Numbered from the stretch's first letter, positions 18,249 through 27,232 are shown. The stretch is DNA of 64,000 nt from Variovorax ginsengisoli (GCF_006438845.1 NZ_RCZJ01000003.1:402353-466352), one strand, 5' to 3'. Notes: a model not told the origin generated them from the letters alone. Made by a program: numbers and translations.

Positions 18249-18287
18249 TCCCGCGGTGAATTCCCAACCTTCCTGCGCGCCGGCACC

Positions 18288-19988
18288 ATGGCGATGAACC
18301 GCGACCGGCTGCTGCGCTGGTTCCCCTTCCTGGCCTGGCCTCGGCCCGATCGTGCCCTGCTTGTCAACGAAGCCTCGGCCGGCATCACCGTGGCACTGAT
18401 GGTCATCCCGCAGGGCGTGGCCTACGCTGCGCTCGCCGGCATGCCGCTCATCACGGGCATCTACGCGGCGCTGTTCCCGGCGCTCATTGCAGTGCTGTTC
18501 AGTTCCTCGGCCCGGCTGTCGGTCGGGCCGACCGCGCTCACCAGCCTGCTGGTCGGCGCGTCGCTCGCGCCGCTGGCGGTGCCGGGCAGCCGCGAATGGG
18601 TGGCGCTCGCTGTATGGCTCACCCTGCTGTCGGGGCTGATGCAACTGCTGTTGGGTGTGGTGCGCTTCGGCTGGCTGCTCCGGCTGGTCAATTCGCCGGT
18701 GCTCATGGGCTTCACCCAAGGTGCGGCCGTGCTCATCACCTTGTCGCAGCTCCCGGCGCTGCTCGGCTTCACCGGACGCAGCTACGCGCAATTGCTCGAC
18801 GGTCCGCCGCCCGATTACCTGGCGATTGCCTTCGGCCTGGGCGGCATGGCGATGCTCTGGATCGGCAAGCGCATGGCGCCGCGCTTTCCGACGACCATGG
18901 CGCTGGTCGCCGTGAGCGCCGCGTTGAGCTTCGCGGTCGGCTACGCGCTCAAGGGCGGCGCGGTGATCGGCGCCCTCCCGTCGGGCCTGCCCTCGTTCTA
19001 CTGGCCCGGCGGCCTCGGCGCCACAGAGCTCGGGACCCTGCTGCTGCCGGCCTTCCTCATCACGCTGGTGAGCTTTCTCGAGACGGCATCGAGCGCCAAG
19101 GTCGACAACGCGCGCGCCGGCAAGCTCTGGAACGAGAACCAGGACCTGATCGGTCAGGGCCTCGGCAAGATCGCCTCCGGGCTCAGCGGCTCGTTCCCGA
19201 CCAGCTCGTCGTTCTCGCGCTCCGCCATCACGCTGTATGCCGGGGCCAAGACGCAATGGTCGACGCTGTTCAGCGTGGTCGTCGTGGCGGCCTCGCTGCT
19301 GTGGGCGATGCCGCTGCTGTTCCACGTGCCGCAGGCCGTGCTCGCGTCGGTGGTGGTCACCGCGACGCTGGGACTGATGAAGCCACGATCCTTCGTCGCG
19401 CTGTGGCGCATCTCGCGGATCGAGGCCGCCATCGCGCTCGGAACCTTCGCGCTGACCATCGCGACCGCGCCTTCGATCTACTGGGGCGTGCTCGGCGGCC
19501 TGCTCGCCGCGCTCGCGCACTACATGTACCGGCACCTGCATCCGCGCATCGTCGAAGTGGGGCTGCACGCCGACGGCAGCCTGCGCGACCGGCACCTGTG
19601 GCACCTGCCTCCGCTGGCGCCGAGCCTCTACGCCCTGCGGATGGATGCGGAGCTCGACTTCGCCTCGGCGAGCACGCTGGAACACGCCATCACCGCGGCG
19701 CTGGCCGAGCGCCCCGGGCTCACCGACGTGTGCCTGTTCGCCCACCCGATCAACCGGGTCGATCTGACCGGCGCCGAAGTCTTCGGCAACATCCGGCGGC
19801 TGCTCGAATCGCAGGGGGTGCGCCTGCACCTGTCCGGCCTCAAGCTGCCCGCTCAGCAAGTGCTGGAGCGCGCTGGGCTGCTGAAGCCGGGCGCACTGTT
19901 CTTCAGCTACCGCACCGATGCGGAGGCGCTGGCAGCGTTGCGCGCCACCGCCGAGGTCAGTCCCGAACCCGCCCTCGCAGGTTCTTGA
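18288..19988 (+). CDS. SulP-family anion transporter with C-terminal STAS domain
   Basis: 566-residue SLC26/SulP protein. About 400 N-terminal residues are membrane-spanning, with the family motif VIPQGVAYAALAGMPLITGIYAA near residue 39. The C-terminal STAS domain (about 440-550) holds NRVDLTGAEVF, where the DxTG loop is usually the regulatory site. Family members carry sulfate, bicarbonate or dicarboxylates. The last 32 nt overlap the tail of the convergent arfB. Confidence 0.93.
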   Translation: MAMNRDRLLRWFPFLAWPRPDRALLVNEASAGITVALMVIPQGVAYAALAGMPLITGIYAALFPALIAVLFSSSARLSVGPTALTSLLVGASLAPLAVPGSREWVALAVWLTLLSGLMQLLLGVVRFGWLLRLVNSPVLMGFTQGAAVLITLSQLPALLGFTGRSYAQLLDGPPPDYLAIAFGLGGMAMLWIGKRMAPRFPTTMALVAVSAALSFAVGYALKGGAVIGALPSGLPSFYWPGGLGATELGTLLLPAFLITLVSFLETASSAKVDNARAGKLWNENQDLIGQGLGKIASGLSGSFPTSSSFSRSAITLYAGAKTQWSTLFSVVVVAASLLWAMPLLFHVPQAVLASVVVTATLGLMKPRSFVALWRISRIEAAIALGTFALTIATAPSIYWGVLGGLLAALAHYMYRHLHPRIVEVGLHADGSLRDRHLWHLPPLAPSLYALRMDAELDFASASTLEHAITAALAERPGLTDVCLFAHPINRVDLTGAEVFGNIRRLLESQGVRLHLSGLKLPAQQVLERAGLLKPGALFFSYRTDAEALAALRATAEVSPEPALAGS

Positions 19989-20370
19989 TCTCCGAGCGCT
20001 GACTCTTGCCTTCGAGGCGGCGTTGTTTTGAGCCGTAGGTCGGCTTGGTCGCACGCCGTGCGAGCGGCGGCGTGGCGACGCTGTCGACCACGGCCTGCAG
20101 CCGCGCCAGCGCGTCGTTGCGGTTCATCTCCTGAGTGCGGTGCTGCTGTGCTTTGAGCACCAGCACGCCTTCCTGCGTGATGCGCGTATCGCGCAATGCC
20201 AGCAGGCGCTCTTTCACGTCCGGCGGCAGCGAGCTGGCCAGGATGTCGTAGCGCAGATGCACCGCGCTCGACACCTTGTTCACGTTCTGGCCGCCCGCAC
20301 CCTGCGCGCGGATGGCGCTCATCTCGACCTCGTCGGGGTCGATCAGCAGGGGGCGGCGGCTCGGGAGCAT
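19957..20370 (-). CDS. arfB: alternative ribosome-rescue factor ArfB (YaeJ)
   Basis: 137-residue peptidyl-tRNA hydrolase that frees ribosomes stalled at the end of broken mRNA. The catalytic GGQ sits at residues 26-28 (GAGGQNVNK), and the basic tail (KQRRLEGKSQRSEIKNLRGR) is the helix that enters the empty mRNA channel. Start ATG at 20370. The 3' end overlaps the end of the convergent SulP gene by 32 nt, and the reading frames cross within the essential tail. Confidence 0.95.
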   Translation of the reverse strand: MLPSRRPLLIDPDEVEMSAIRAQGAGGQNVNKVSSAVHLRYDILASSLPPDVKERLLALRDTRITQEGVLVLKAQQHRTQEMNRNDALARLQAVVDSVATPPLARRATKPTYGSKQRRLEGKSQRSEIKNLRGRVRD

Positions 20371-20426
20371 GTGGCGATTGTCCGGCAAGGCGCGGTGTAG
20401 ACTGCCGGGTTTTTCGAAGCTCGCGT

Positions 20427-21116
20427 ATGGTGCAAGTCCCCCGGCGTCCCGCCTTCGCCGATTCGGCGCTGGTTCGCCTGCTCGCGCGCTGGAACGAGGC
20501 CGAGGTGCGCGCCCCTGCGGCCTCCACCGCAGAACGCCTGAGCCAGTGGCTGGCCTGGACCGATGCGATCGCGTTGTCGACGGTGCTGAACGCGCCCGTG
20601 GCACGCGCCAAGGCCGTCGCCGGCACGCCGGACGACGAATGCACCCGGGTGCGCGACGGCCTGGCAAAGACGATCCGCGAGGACAGCCTCTATGCGAACG
20701 TCGATGACGATCCAGCGACGACCACGATGGTCGACTTCGCGCCCTACCGCCTGCGCTACCTGGCACGGCAGCAGGCGATGGAGGCCGGCGTCGGGCCGCT
20801 GCGTGCCAAGTTGCGTGCGGCGCTGGCGGCGCGCTCGCCGCAAATGGCGAAGCTCGCCACGGTCGACGCCGTGATGGAACAGGCGCTGGTGGCGCGCGAA
20901 CACAGCCTGCTTGCCACCGTGCCCGCGATGCTCGAGAAGCGCTTCAAGGGCCTGCGTCAGGCGGCCCTGCCGGCGCCGGACGGGGCCGAGACCGACGCCA
21001 CGCCGATGGCCTGGCTGCCGGTCTTTCACCAGGACATCCGCGATCTGTTGCTCGCGGAACTGGACTTTCGATTTCAACCGGTCGACGGGCTTCTCGAAGC
21101 CTTGCGATCGAGCTAA
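20427..21116 (+). CDS. DUF3348 family protein
   Basis: 229-residue, largely helical soluble protein with no signal peptide or membrane segment. The DUF3348 pattern includes DSALVRLLARWNEAE near the start and DFAPYRLRYLARQQAMEAGVGPLRAKLR around residues 102-129. First gene of a close set: 9 bp before the MotA/ZorA-like gene, followed by a MotB/OmpA-like gene and a DUF2894 gene. It is possibly a cytoplasmic partner or assembly factor of that membrane complex. Function not known to me. Confidence 0.85.
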   Translation: MVQVPRRPAFADSALVRLLARWNEAEVRAPAASTAERLSQWLAWTDAIALSTVLNAPVARAKAVAGTPDDECTRVRDGLAKTIREDSLYANVDDDPATTTMVDFAPYRLRYLARQQAMEAGVGPLRAKLRAALAARSPQMAKLATVDAVMEQALVAREHSLLATVPAMLEKRFKGLRQAALPAPDGAETDATPMAWLPVFHQDIRDLLLAELDFRFQPVDGLLEALRSS

Positions 21117-21125
21117 CGGGTTTTC

Positions 21126-23213
21126 ATGAACAGATTCCTTCAGCCTCTCGTCTTCGCCGCCGGCCTCGCGGCCATCTGCTGGGTCGGTGTCGGCTACGTC
21201 GGCCACCATCCGCTGGCGCTGGCCATCACGGTGCTGATCGCCGTGTTCTACGTGATCGGTGCACTCGAACTGCGCCGCTACCAGCGCGCCACCACGGGCC
21301 TGAACGACGCACTGCAGGGCCTCACCGAAGCACCCGCCCGCCTCGGCCCCTGGCTCGACCAAATCGATGGCTCGCTGCAGAACGCGGTGCGCCTGCGCGT
21401 CGAGGGCGAACGCGTCGGCCTGCCCGGCCCGGCGCTCACGCCCTACCTGGCGGGCCTGCTGGTGTTGCTGGGCATGCTCGGCACCTTCCTCGGGATGGTG
21501 GTCACGCTCAACGGCACCGGCGCCGCGCTGCAGGGCGCGACCGATCTGCAGTCGATCCGCGATTCGCTCGCCGCACCCGTCAAGGGCCTGGGCCTGGCCT
21601 TCGGCACGTCGGTGGCCGGCGTGGCGGCATCGGCCATGCTTGGCCTGATGTCGGCTCTGTCCCGGCGCGCACGGCTGCAGGCCGGGCAATTGCTCGATTC
21701 GCGCATCGCGACCACGCTGCGACCCTTCTCGCTGGCGCACCAGCGCGAGGCTTCGTTCGAACTGCTCGAACGGCAGGCCCAGAGCATGCCCGAACTGGTC
21801 GCTCAACTGAGCGCCATGACGGCCGCGATGGAACGCCAGAGCGAAGCGTTGAGCGAACGCCTTCTCGCCGGCCAGGACCGCTTCCACACCGAAGCCGGCG
21901 GCGCCTACACCGGCTTGGCCGCGTCGGTCGACCGCGCGCTGAAGGACAGCCTCATCGAAAGCGCCCGCCTGGCCGGCGCCACGATCCGACCGGTCGTCGA
22001 GGAAGCGATGGCCGGCATCGCGCGCGAAACCACCGCGCTGCACGGCGCCGTGGCGCAGACGGTGCAGCAGCAGCTTGACGGCGTGTCGGCCCGCTTCGAC
22101 GCGGCGACGGGCCAGGTCACGGACACGTGGCAGACCGCCCTGGCCGATCACCGCGAGACCAACACGGCGATGGCCGGCGACCTGCGCCAGGCGCTCGATG
22201 GCTTCAGCAACACCTTCGCCCAACGCGCGACCGCGATGGTCGACGGCGTGTCGACGCGTCTCGACGACGCCGTCGGAACGGTGTCGACCCACTGGAGCGG
22301 CGCCCTTGCGCAGCACGAGCGCACCAGCGCCCAACTCGCCGCCGACACGCAACAGGCGCTGACGCGCGCCGCCGACAGCTTCGTGCAGCAGGCCGCTGGC
22401 TTGGTGCAGAGCGTCGAACACGCCCATGCCGGGTTGCAGACCGACATCGCCTCGCGCGACACGCAGCGGCTGGCTGGGTGGACCCAGGCGCTGGAAGCCA
22501 TGGCCGCTGCACTGCGCCAGGAATGGCAGCAGGCCGCCGAGCACACGGTGCGCGAACAGCGCCAGCTCGGCGAGACACTGACGCTGGCCGTGCGAGAGAT
22601 GTCCGAGCGCACCGAGGCGCAGGCCACGCACACCATCACCGAAGTCACCGGCCTGCTGCAGGCTGCATCCGAGGCGCCACGCGCCGCGGCCGAAGTGGTC
22701 GCCGAACTGCGCACCCAACTGTCGGACAGCATGGCGCGCGACAACACGATGCTGGAGGAACGCGCCCGCATCCTCGGCACGCTGGGCACCCTGCTCGATG
22801 CGGTCAACCATGCATCGACCGAACAGCGTGCCGCCATCGACACGCTGGTCGCATCGTCGGCCGAATTGCTGGAACGCGTGGGCGGACGGCTCACCGACCA
22901 GATTGGCGAACAGGCTGACAAGCTCGCCACCGTGGGCGCACAGATCACCGGCAGCGCCGTCGAAGTCGCGAGCCTGGGCGAGGCCTTCGGCTTCGCCGTC
23001 GAGCGCTTCGGCGAATCGAACGACAAGCTGGTGGCGCACCTGCAGCGCATCGAAGGCGCGCTGGGCAAGTCCATCACGCGCAGTGACGAGCAGCTGGCCT
23101 ACTACGTGGCGCAGGCGCGCGAGGTGATCGACCTGAGCATCATGTCGCAGAAGCAGATCGTCGAAGACCTGCAGCAGATCGCCACGCGGCAGACCGCCGG
23201 CAGCGACGCGTGA
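21126..23213 (+). CDS. DUF802 membrane protein, MotA/ExbB/ZorA-like stator candidate with long tail
   Basis: 695 residues. Four membrane helices lie at about 4-24, 29-48, 106-130 and 155-180. The third is LAGLLVLLGMLGTFLGMVVT, matching the conserved helix of MotA/TolQ/ExbB and ZorA stator subunits; the fourth is LGLAFGTSVAGVAASAMLGL. About 500 cytoplasmic residues follow, rich in Ala, Gln and Glu and predicted coiled coil. They contain two or three tandem units of about 55 residues (W..AL..H..T pattern; Trp at 335, 390 and possibly 452), apparently the DUF802 repeat. The stop overlaps the next start (TGATG). Topology suggests a proton-driven motor subunit with a long tail, as in Zorya; this is inference. 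Confidence 0.82.
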   Translation: MNRFLQPLVFAAGLAAICWVGVGYVGHHPLALAITVLIAVFYVIGALELRRYQRATTGLNDALQGLTEAPARLGPWLDQIDGSLQNAVRLRVEGERVGLPGPALTPYLAGLLVLLGMLGTFLGMVVTLNGTGAALQGATDLQSIRDSLAAPVKGLGLAFGTSVAGVAASAMLGLMSALSRRARLQAGQLLDSRIATTLRPFSLAHQREASFELLERQAQSMPELVAQLSAMTAAMERQSEALSERLLAGQDRFHTEAGGAYTGLAASVDRALKDSLIESARLAGATIRPVVEEAMAGIARETTALHGAVAQTVQQQLDGVSARFDAATGQVTDTWQTALADHRETNTAMAGDLRQALDGFSNTFAQRATAMVDGVSTRLDDAVGTVSTHWSGALAQHERTSAQLAADTQQALTRAADSFVQQAAGLVQSVEHAHAGLQTDIASRDTQRLAGWTQALEAMAAALRQEWQQAAEHTVREQRQLGETLTLAVREMSERTEAQATHTITEVTGLLQAASEAPRAAAEVVAELRTQLSDSMARDNTMLEERARILGTLGTLLDAVNHASTEQRAAIDTLVASSAELLERVGGRLTDQIGEQADKLATVGAQITGSAVEVASLGEAFGFAVERFGESNDKLVAHLQRIEGALGKSITRSDEQLAYYVAQAREVIDLSIMSQKQIVEDLQQIATRQTAGSDA

Positions 23214-23881
23214 TGCGCAGCGAACTCGATGCCGACGACGGCGCGGATGGCGGCGTGGCGGGCGGCGTGCCCGTGTGGGCCGTCTTTGGCGACCTGATGG
23301 CCGGGCTGGTCGGCGCCTTCGTGCTGATCCTGGTCTATGCCATCGGCATGCAGCTCGACCTGGCCAGCAAGCTCGAAGCCGAGGTGCAGCAACGGCAAGT
23401 CGCGGCGAAGCGCCTGCAGGCGCTGGAAGAAGCGCTGGCCGGCCCGCTCGCCGCCGGCCGCGTGACGATCGCCAACGGGCGCATCGGCATCAGCGGCAGC
23501 GTGCTGTTCGCCTTCAATTCGGCCGACCTGCAACCGGAAGGCCGCCAGGTGCTCAAGAGCCTGGCCGGCCCGCTGGCGCGCTACCTGCGCGAGCGCAACG
23601 AAATTTTGATGGTCAGCGGCTTCACCGACGACCGGCAGATGCGCGGCAACGCGCGGCTCTTTGCCGACAACTGGGAGCTGTCTGCGCAGCGCGCGCTGAC
23701 GGCGACGCGTGCGCTGATCGAAGAAGGCATGCCGGCGTCGTCGGTCTTTGCCGCGGCCTTCGGCTCGGAGCAGGCGGTGGCGTCGAACGCCGACGCCGAA
23801 GGCCGCGCGAAGAACCGCCGGGTGGAGATGGCGCCCACGCCGAAACCGTCCAACGACATCGTCGCCAAGCCGCGTGGCTGA
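23213..23881 (+). CDS. MotB/ZorB-like protein: single membrane helix plus OmpA domain
   Basis: 222 residues. A short cytoplasmic N-terminus leads to one membrane helix at about 22-43 (VWAVFGDLMAGLVGAFVLIL) that carries Asp27 where MotB-type proteins hold the proton-binding aspartate. A short coiled coil follows, then an OmpA-like peptidoglycan-binding domain (SVLFAFNSADLQPEGRQVL; later AEGRAKNRRVEM). Start ATG 23213 overlaps the stop of the MotA-like gene. Together the pair has the layout of an ion-driven stator unit. Confidence 0.85.
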   Translation: MRSELDADDGADGGVAGGVPVWAVFGDLMAGLVGAFVLILVYAIGMQLDLASKLEAEVQQRQVAAKRLQALEEALAGPLAAGRVTIANGRIGISGSVLFAFNSADLQPEGRQVLKSLAGPLARYLRERNEILMVSGFTDDRQMRGNARLFADNWELSAQRALTATRALIEEGMPASSVFAAAFGSEQAVASNADAEGRAKNRRVEMAPTPKPSNDIVAKPRG

Positions 23882-24485
23882 CAGCGAGCCGACGATCACC
23901 GAGACGATCGACGCGTGGCGCGCGCGCGGCGCGGATCGGCTCGACCCGGTGCGCTTTCGCTTTCTCGAAGCGATGGCGCGACGCGCGGCAGCCCACGACG
24001 GAGAGACGCGACGCATGCTCGACGAGCGGCTGAAACATTTGCTGGCCGTGTACGACGCCGATCTGGCGAAGGCCGCCGAGGCAAAGAAGGAGAAAAAGAC
24101 GCCGTCATCAGCGCTCATCGCGGGTGGGCTGACGGAACTGCTGGCGCACGTCGCCGAGCGGACGGGTGTCGCCGCAGGCAGTGCGACGGCAGGCGCCTCC
24201 GACCTCAAGTCGCTGCGCTACTTCCGCAGCACCTGGTCACGCCTGAGCGCCGACCGGCGGCTGAATCAATCGCAGGCCAAGATGCCGGAGAACGCTGGGC
24301 CGCTCAATTCGCAGCACCTGGTGCACCGCGCGATCACGCTGATGCGCGACGCGTCGCCCGACTACCTCAACCGCTTGATGGCCTACGTCGACACGCTGTC
24401 GTGGATCGAGCAGGCGAACCTCGGCACGCCTGCACCAGCGACAAAGCCCGAAGGCCGCAAGAGCGCACGCAGCAAGAACGCCTGA
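23874..24485 (+). CDS. DUF2894 family protein
   Basis: 203-residue soluble protein starting at GTG 23874, overlapping the MotB-like gene by 8 nt. The DUF2894 pattern includes RGADRLDPVRFRFLEAMARRA near residues 17-37, a Lys/Glu-rich middle and LKSLRYFRSTWSRLSADRRL around residues 106-125, with a Lys-rich end. No membrane segment or known catalytic motif. Last of the four-gene set; probably works with the motor-like pair. Function unknown. Confidence 0.82.
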   Translation: MADSEPTITETIDAWRARGADRLDPVRFRFLEAMARRAAAHDGETRRMLDERLKHLLAVYDADLAKAAEAKKEKKTPSSALIAGGLTELLAHVAERTGVAAGSATAGASDLKSLRYFRSTWSRLSADRRLNQSQAKMPENAGPLNSQHLVHRAITLMRDASPDYLNRLMAYVDTLSWIEQANLGTPAPATKPEGRKSARSKNA

Positions 24486-24498
24486 GCGCGCCGCGCGT

Positions 24499-25683
24499 TC
24501 AGACGCGCTCGAAGATCGCGGCGATGCCCTGCCCGCCGCCGATGCACATCGTCACCAGCGCATAGCGCCCGCCCGTGCGGTGCAGCTCGGCGATGGCCTT
24601 CGTCGTGATGATCGCGCCGGTCGCGCCGACCGGATGGCCCAGCGAAATGCCCGAGCCGTTCGGGTTCACCTTGGCCGGGTCGAAGCCCAGTTCCTGGATG
24701 ACCGCGCAGGCCTGCGCCGCGAAGGCCTCGTTCGACTCGATCACGTCGAGGTCATCCACCTTGAGCCCCGTACGCTCCAGCACCTTGCGCGTGGCCGGCA
24801 CCGGGCCGATGCCCATGTAGGCCGGCTCGACGCCCGCATGCGCATAGCCGACCAGGCGCGCCATCGGCTTCAGGCCCAGCGCCTTCACGCGGTCGCCGCT
24901 CGCCAGCACCACGGCGGCCGCGCCGTCGTTGATGCCCGAGGCATTGCCGGCGGTCACCAGGCCGTCCTTCTTGAAGGCCGGCTTCATCTTCGCGAGCGTG
25001 TCAACGGTGGTGTCGGCGCGCACATGCTCGTCGGTGTCGAACAGCACGACGCCCTTGCGCGTCTTCACCTCAACCGGAACGATCTGCTCCTTGAAGCGGC
25101 CGGCCGCGATGGCCGCGGCGGCCCGCTGCTGGCTCTGCGCCGCGAGCGCATCCTGCATCTCGCGCGAGATCTTGTAGCGCGCCGCCACGTTTTCGGCGGT
25201 GATGCCCATGTGCATCTTCTCCCACGGGTCGTGCAGGATGCCGAGCATGTAGTCGATCAGCACCGCATCGCCCATGCGCATGCCGTAGCGTGCCGCGGTG
25301 TCGAAGTACGGGCCGCGGCTCATCGATTCGGAGCCACCGCCGATGGCGATGTCGCAATCGCCCAGCGCGATGGCCTGGGCCGCCGACACGATGGCCTGCA
25401 GGCCCGAGCCGCAGAGGCGATTGACGTTGAAGGCCGGCGTCTCGATTGGGCAGCCCGCGTCGATGGCCGCCACGCGGCTGAGGTACGCGTCCTTCACGTC
25501 GGTCGGGATCACATTGCCCATCACCACATGGCCGATGGCGTCGGCCGCCACGCCGCTGCGTTCGATGGCGGCCTTCACGGCGGTGGTGGCGAGTTGGGTA
25601 TTGGGCACGTCCTTCAGCGCCCCGCCGAAGGTGCCGATGGCGGTGCGGGCGGTGCCGACGACGAAGATGTCCTGGATGCTCAT
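24499..25683 (-). CDS. acetyl-CoA C-acyltransferase (thiolase)
   Basis: 394-residue thiolase that cleaves or forms 3-ketoacyl-CoA. Nucleophile Cys lies in NRLCGSGLQ (about residue 90), catalytic His in GHPVGATG (about 349) and second Cys in MCIGGGQG (about 379). Ligand loops resemble BktB/AtoB-type enzymes. It is the last gene of a TetR-crotonase-thiolase unit opposite an organic-acid uptake operon, which favours a degradative role. It converges with the DUF2894 gene 13 bp away. Confidence 0.94.
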   Translation of the reverse strand: MSIQDIFVVGTARTAIGTFGGALKDVPNTQLATTAVKAAIERSGVAADAIGHVVMGNVIPTDVKDAYLSRVAAIDAGCPIETPAFNVNRLCGSGLQAIVSAAQAIALGDCDIAIGGGSESMSRGPYFDTAARYGMRMGDAVLIDYMLGILHDPWEKMHMGITAENVAARYKISREMQDALAAQSQQRAAAAIAAGRFKEQIVPVEVKTRKGVVLFDTDEHVRADTTVDTLAKMKPAFKKDGLVTAGNASGINDGAAAVVLASGDRVKALGLKPMARLVGYAHAGVEPAYMGIGPVPATRKVLERTGLKVDDLDVIESNEAFAAQACAVIQELGFDPAKVNPNGSGISLGHPVGATGAIITTKAIAELHRTGGRYALVTMCIGGGQGIAAIFERV

Positions 25684-25715
25684 GGGGTTCTCCTGAAACG
25701 GTGAGAAAGATCGAC

Positions 25716-26501
25716 CTAACGGCCGGTGAATTGGGGCGCCTTCTTCGCGAAGAAGGCATCGATGCCAAGGCGGAAATCGTCGGTCATAGCGCATTCGCGA
25801 AAGGCCGCCGATTCGGCGTCGAGCTGGCCGGGCAGATCGCGCTCGAACGACGTCCGCATCAGCCGCCGCAACCGGCCCAGCGCCACCGTCGGCCCGTCGG
25901 CGAGGCGCTGCGCGAAGGCCATTGACGCGGCCTCCAGCTCGGCCGCCGGCAGCACCCGGTTGATGAGGCCCATGCGTTCGGCTTCGGCCGCATCGAGCAT
26001 GTCGCCGAGCATCGCGATCTCGAGCGCACGGCGCAGGCCCACCAGGCGCGGCAGCGCCCACGAGGCACCGACATCGCAGCTGGTGCCGATGTTCACGTAG
26101 GCCAAATTGAAGCGCGTGCCCTCGGCTGCGAGCACGAAATCGGCCTGCAGCATCAGGCTCAGGCCGGCGCCCGCTGCCACGCCGTGGACCTGCGCGACGA
26201 GCGGTGCGTCCATTCCGGCGAGCACCGTGAGCGCCTCGTGCAGCGGGCCGATCAAGTCGGCCGCACCCTGCACCGGGTCGGCCTGCAGCACGGCGAGGTC
26301 GCCACCGGCCATGAAGCCCTTGCCGGCGCCGCTGAGCAGCACGGCCCGCACGCTCTTGTCCGCAGCGAGTTCGCGCGCAGCGGCGAGGAACGCGTTCGCC
26401 ATCGGCACGTCGATGGCGTTGAGCGCGCCAGGTCGGTTAAAGCGCAGCGTGGCCACGTCGCCCTGGCGGCCGACAAGGAGCGGGGCATCGGAGGTGGTCA
26501 T
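25716..26501 (-). CDS. enoyl-CoA hydratase/isomerase family protein, PaaG-like active site
   Basis: 261-residue crotonase fold. Oxyanion-hole residues lie in SGAGKGFMAGGDL (near 59-71) and VHGVAAGAGLSL (near 108-119). The segment AYVNIGTSCDVGASWALPRLVG lacks both Glu of standard hydratases and instead keeps an Asp at the position used by PaaG-type isomerases. It may therefore isomerise a double bond rather than hydrate. Its start overlaps the TetR stop by 4 nt (ATGA). The pathway substrate is unknown. Confidence 0.88.
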   Translation of the reverse strand: MTTSDAPLLVGRQGDVATLRFNRPGALNAIDVPMANAFLAAARELAADKSVRAVLLSGAGKGFMAGGDLAVLQADPVQGAADLIGPLHEALTVLAGMDAPLVAQVHGVAAGAGLSLMLQADFVLAAEGTRFNLAYVNIGTSCDVGASWALPRLVGLRRALEIAMLGDMLDAAEAERMGLINRVLPAAELEAASMAFAQRLADGPTVALGRLRRLMRTSFERDLPGQLDAESAAFRECAMTDDFRLGIDAFFAKKAPQFTGR

Positions 26502-27232
26502 GCTTTTCCTTTCGTTCGACTTGTCTTGGTCGCCTTGCTGGCCTTGACCGCCGTGGCCGTCGGTGCCACCGCCCTCTTGCGTGCCGCCACCCGACGCTGA
26601 AGCACGCCGTTGAGCAGCAGATCGATGCCTTGGTCGGCGATCTCTTCCGGCGTGAGATGACCGTCGCCGCGGTACCAGCGGCCGACCCAGCTGAGTGCGC
26701 CGGCGATCATGAAGGCGGCCATCTTTGGATCGCAAGGCGCGAGCGATCCCTCGGCCACGCCGTCAGCGATGAGCCGGCGAAACTGCATGTCGATGCCGGC
26801 CTTGAGCTGTCGCAGTTCGGTCTTCAGCGGCTCGGGCAGCGGGTCTTCGCCGATGCGTATCACGCACATGCCGAAGTCCTGCGTGACCACGCCGGTGTAG
26901 ATGCGCATGCAAGCCCTGAGCTGCGCGATGGCGCTGCCGCCGGCGGCGCGCACCGCCTCGATGCCGTCGTTCATCAGGTCGAGCGCCGTGCGCACGCATT
27001 CGAGCAGGATCTGGTCCTTGCTCTCGACGTAGTAGTAGAGCGTCGGCTTGCTGACGTTGAGCCGCTCGGCGATGTCGTCGAGCGAGGTTGCATGGAAACC
27101 ACGCTCGTTGAAAAGTTGCGCGGCGGTCTGCAGCACTGCGTTGCGCTTGACCTCGCGCTGCTGGGCACGGGTGCCGACGGGCTCCCAGGGCGATGCGTGG
27201 GCGGCGGCGGCGCGAAGAGATGAAGTGACCAT
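26498..27232 (-). CDS. TetR-family regulator of the acyl-CoA cluster
   Basis: 244-residue regulator with the N-terminal helix-turn-helix FHATSLDDIAERLNVSKPTLYYYVESKDQIL (residues about 45-75) and a long helical sensing domain. The C-terminus is Lys/Ala/Thr-rich (VKASKATKTSRTKGKA). It is divergent from the LIV-type transporter operon with a 149-bp gap that holds an inverted repeat, and heads the crotonase-thiolase unit. It probably represses both directions until an acyl-CoA or aryl-CoA accumulates. Confidence 0.9.
   Translation of the reverse strand: MVTSSLRAAAAHASPWEPVGTRAQQREVKRNAVLQTAAQLFNERGFHATSLDDIAERLNVSKPTLYYYVESKDQILLECVRTALDLMNDGIEAVRAAGGSAIAQLRACMRIYTGVVTQDFGMCVIRIGEDPLPEPLKTELRQLKAGIDMQFRRLIADGVAEGSLAPCDPKMAAFMIAGALSWVGRWYRGDGHLTPEEIADQGIDLLLNGVLQRRVAARKRAVAPTATAVKASKATKTSRTKGKA

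Noticed and set aside
20427..24485. Interpretation as flagellar MotA-MotB or Tol-Pal genes
   Set aside because: The protein lengths, the DUF802 tail repeats and the DUF3348/DUF2894 partners do not fit either system, and no flagellar or Tol genes are adjacent.
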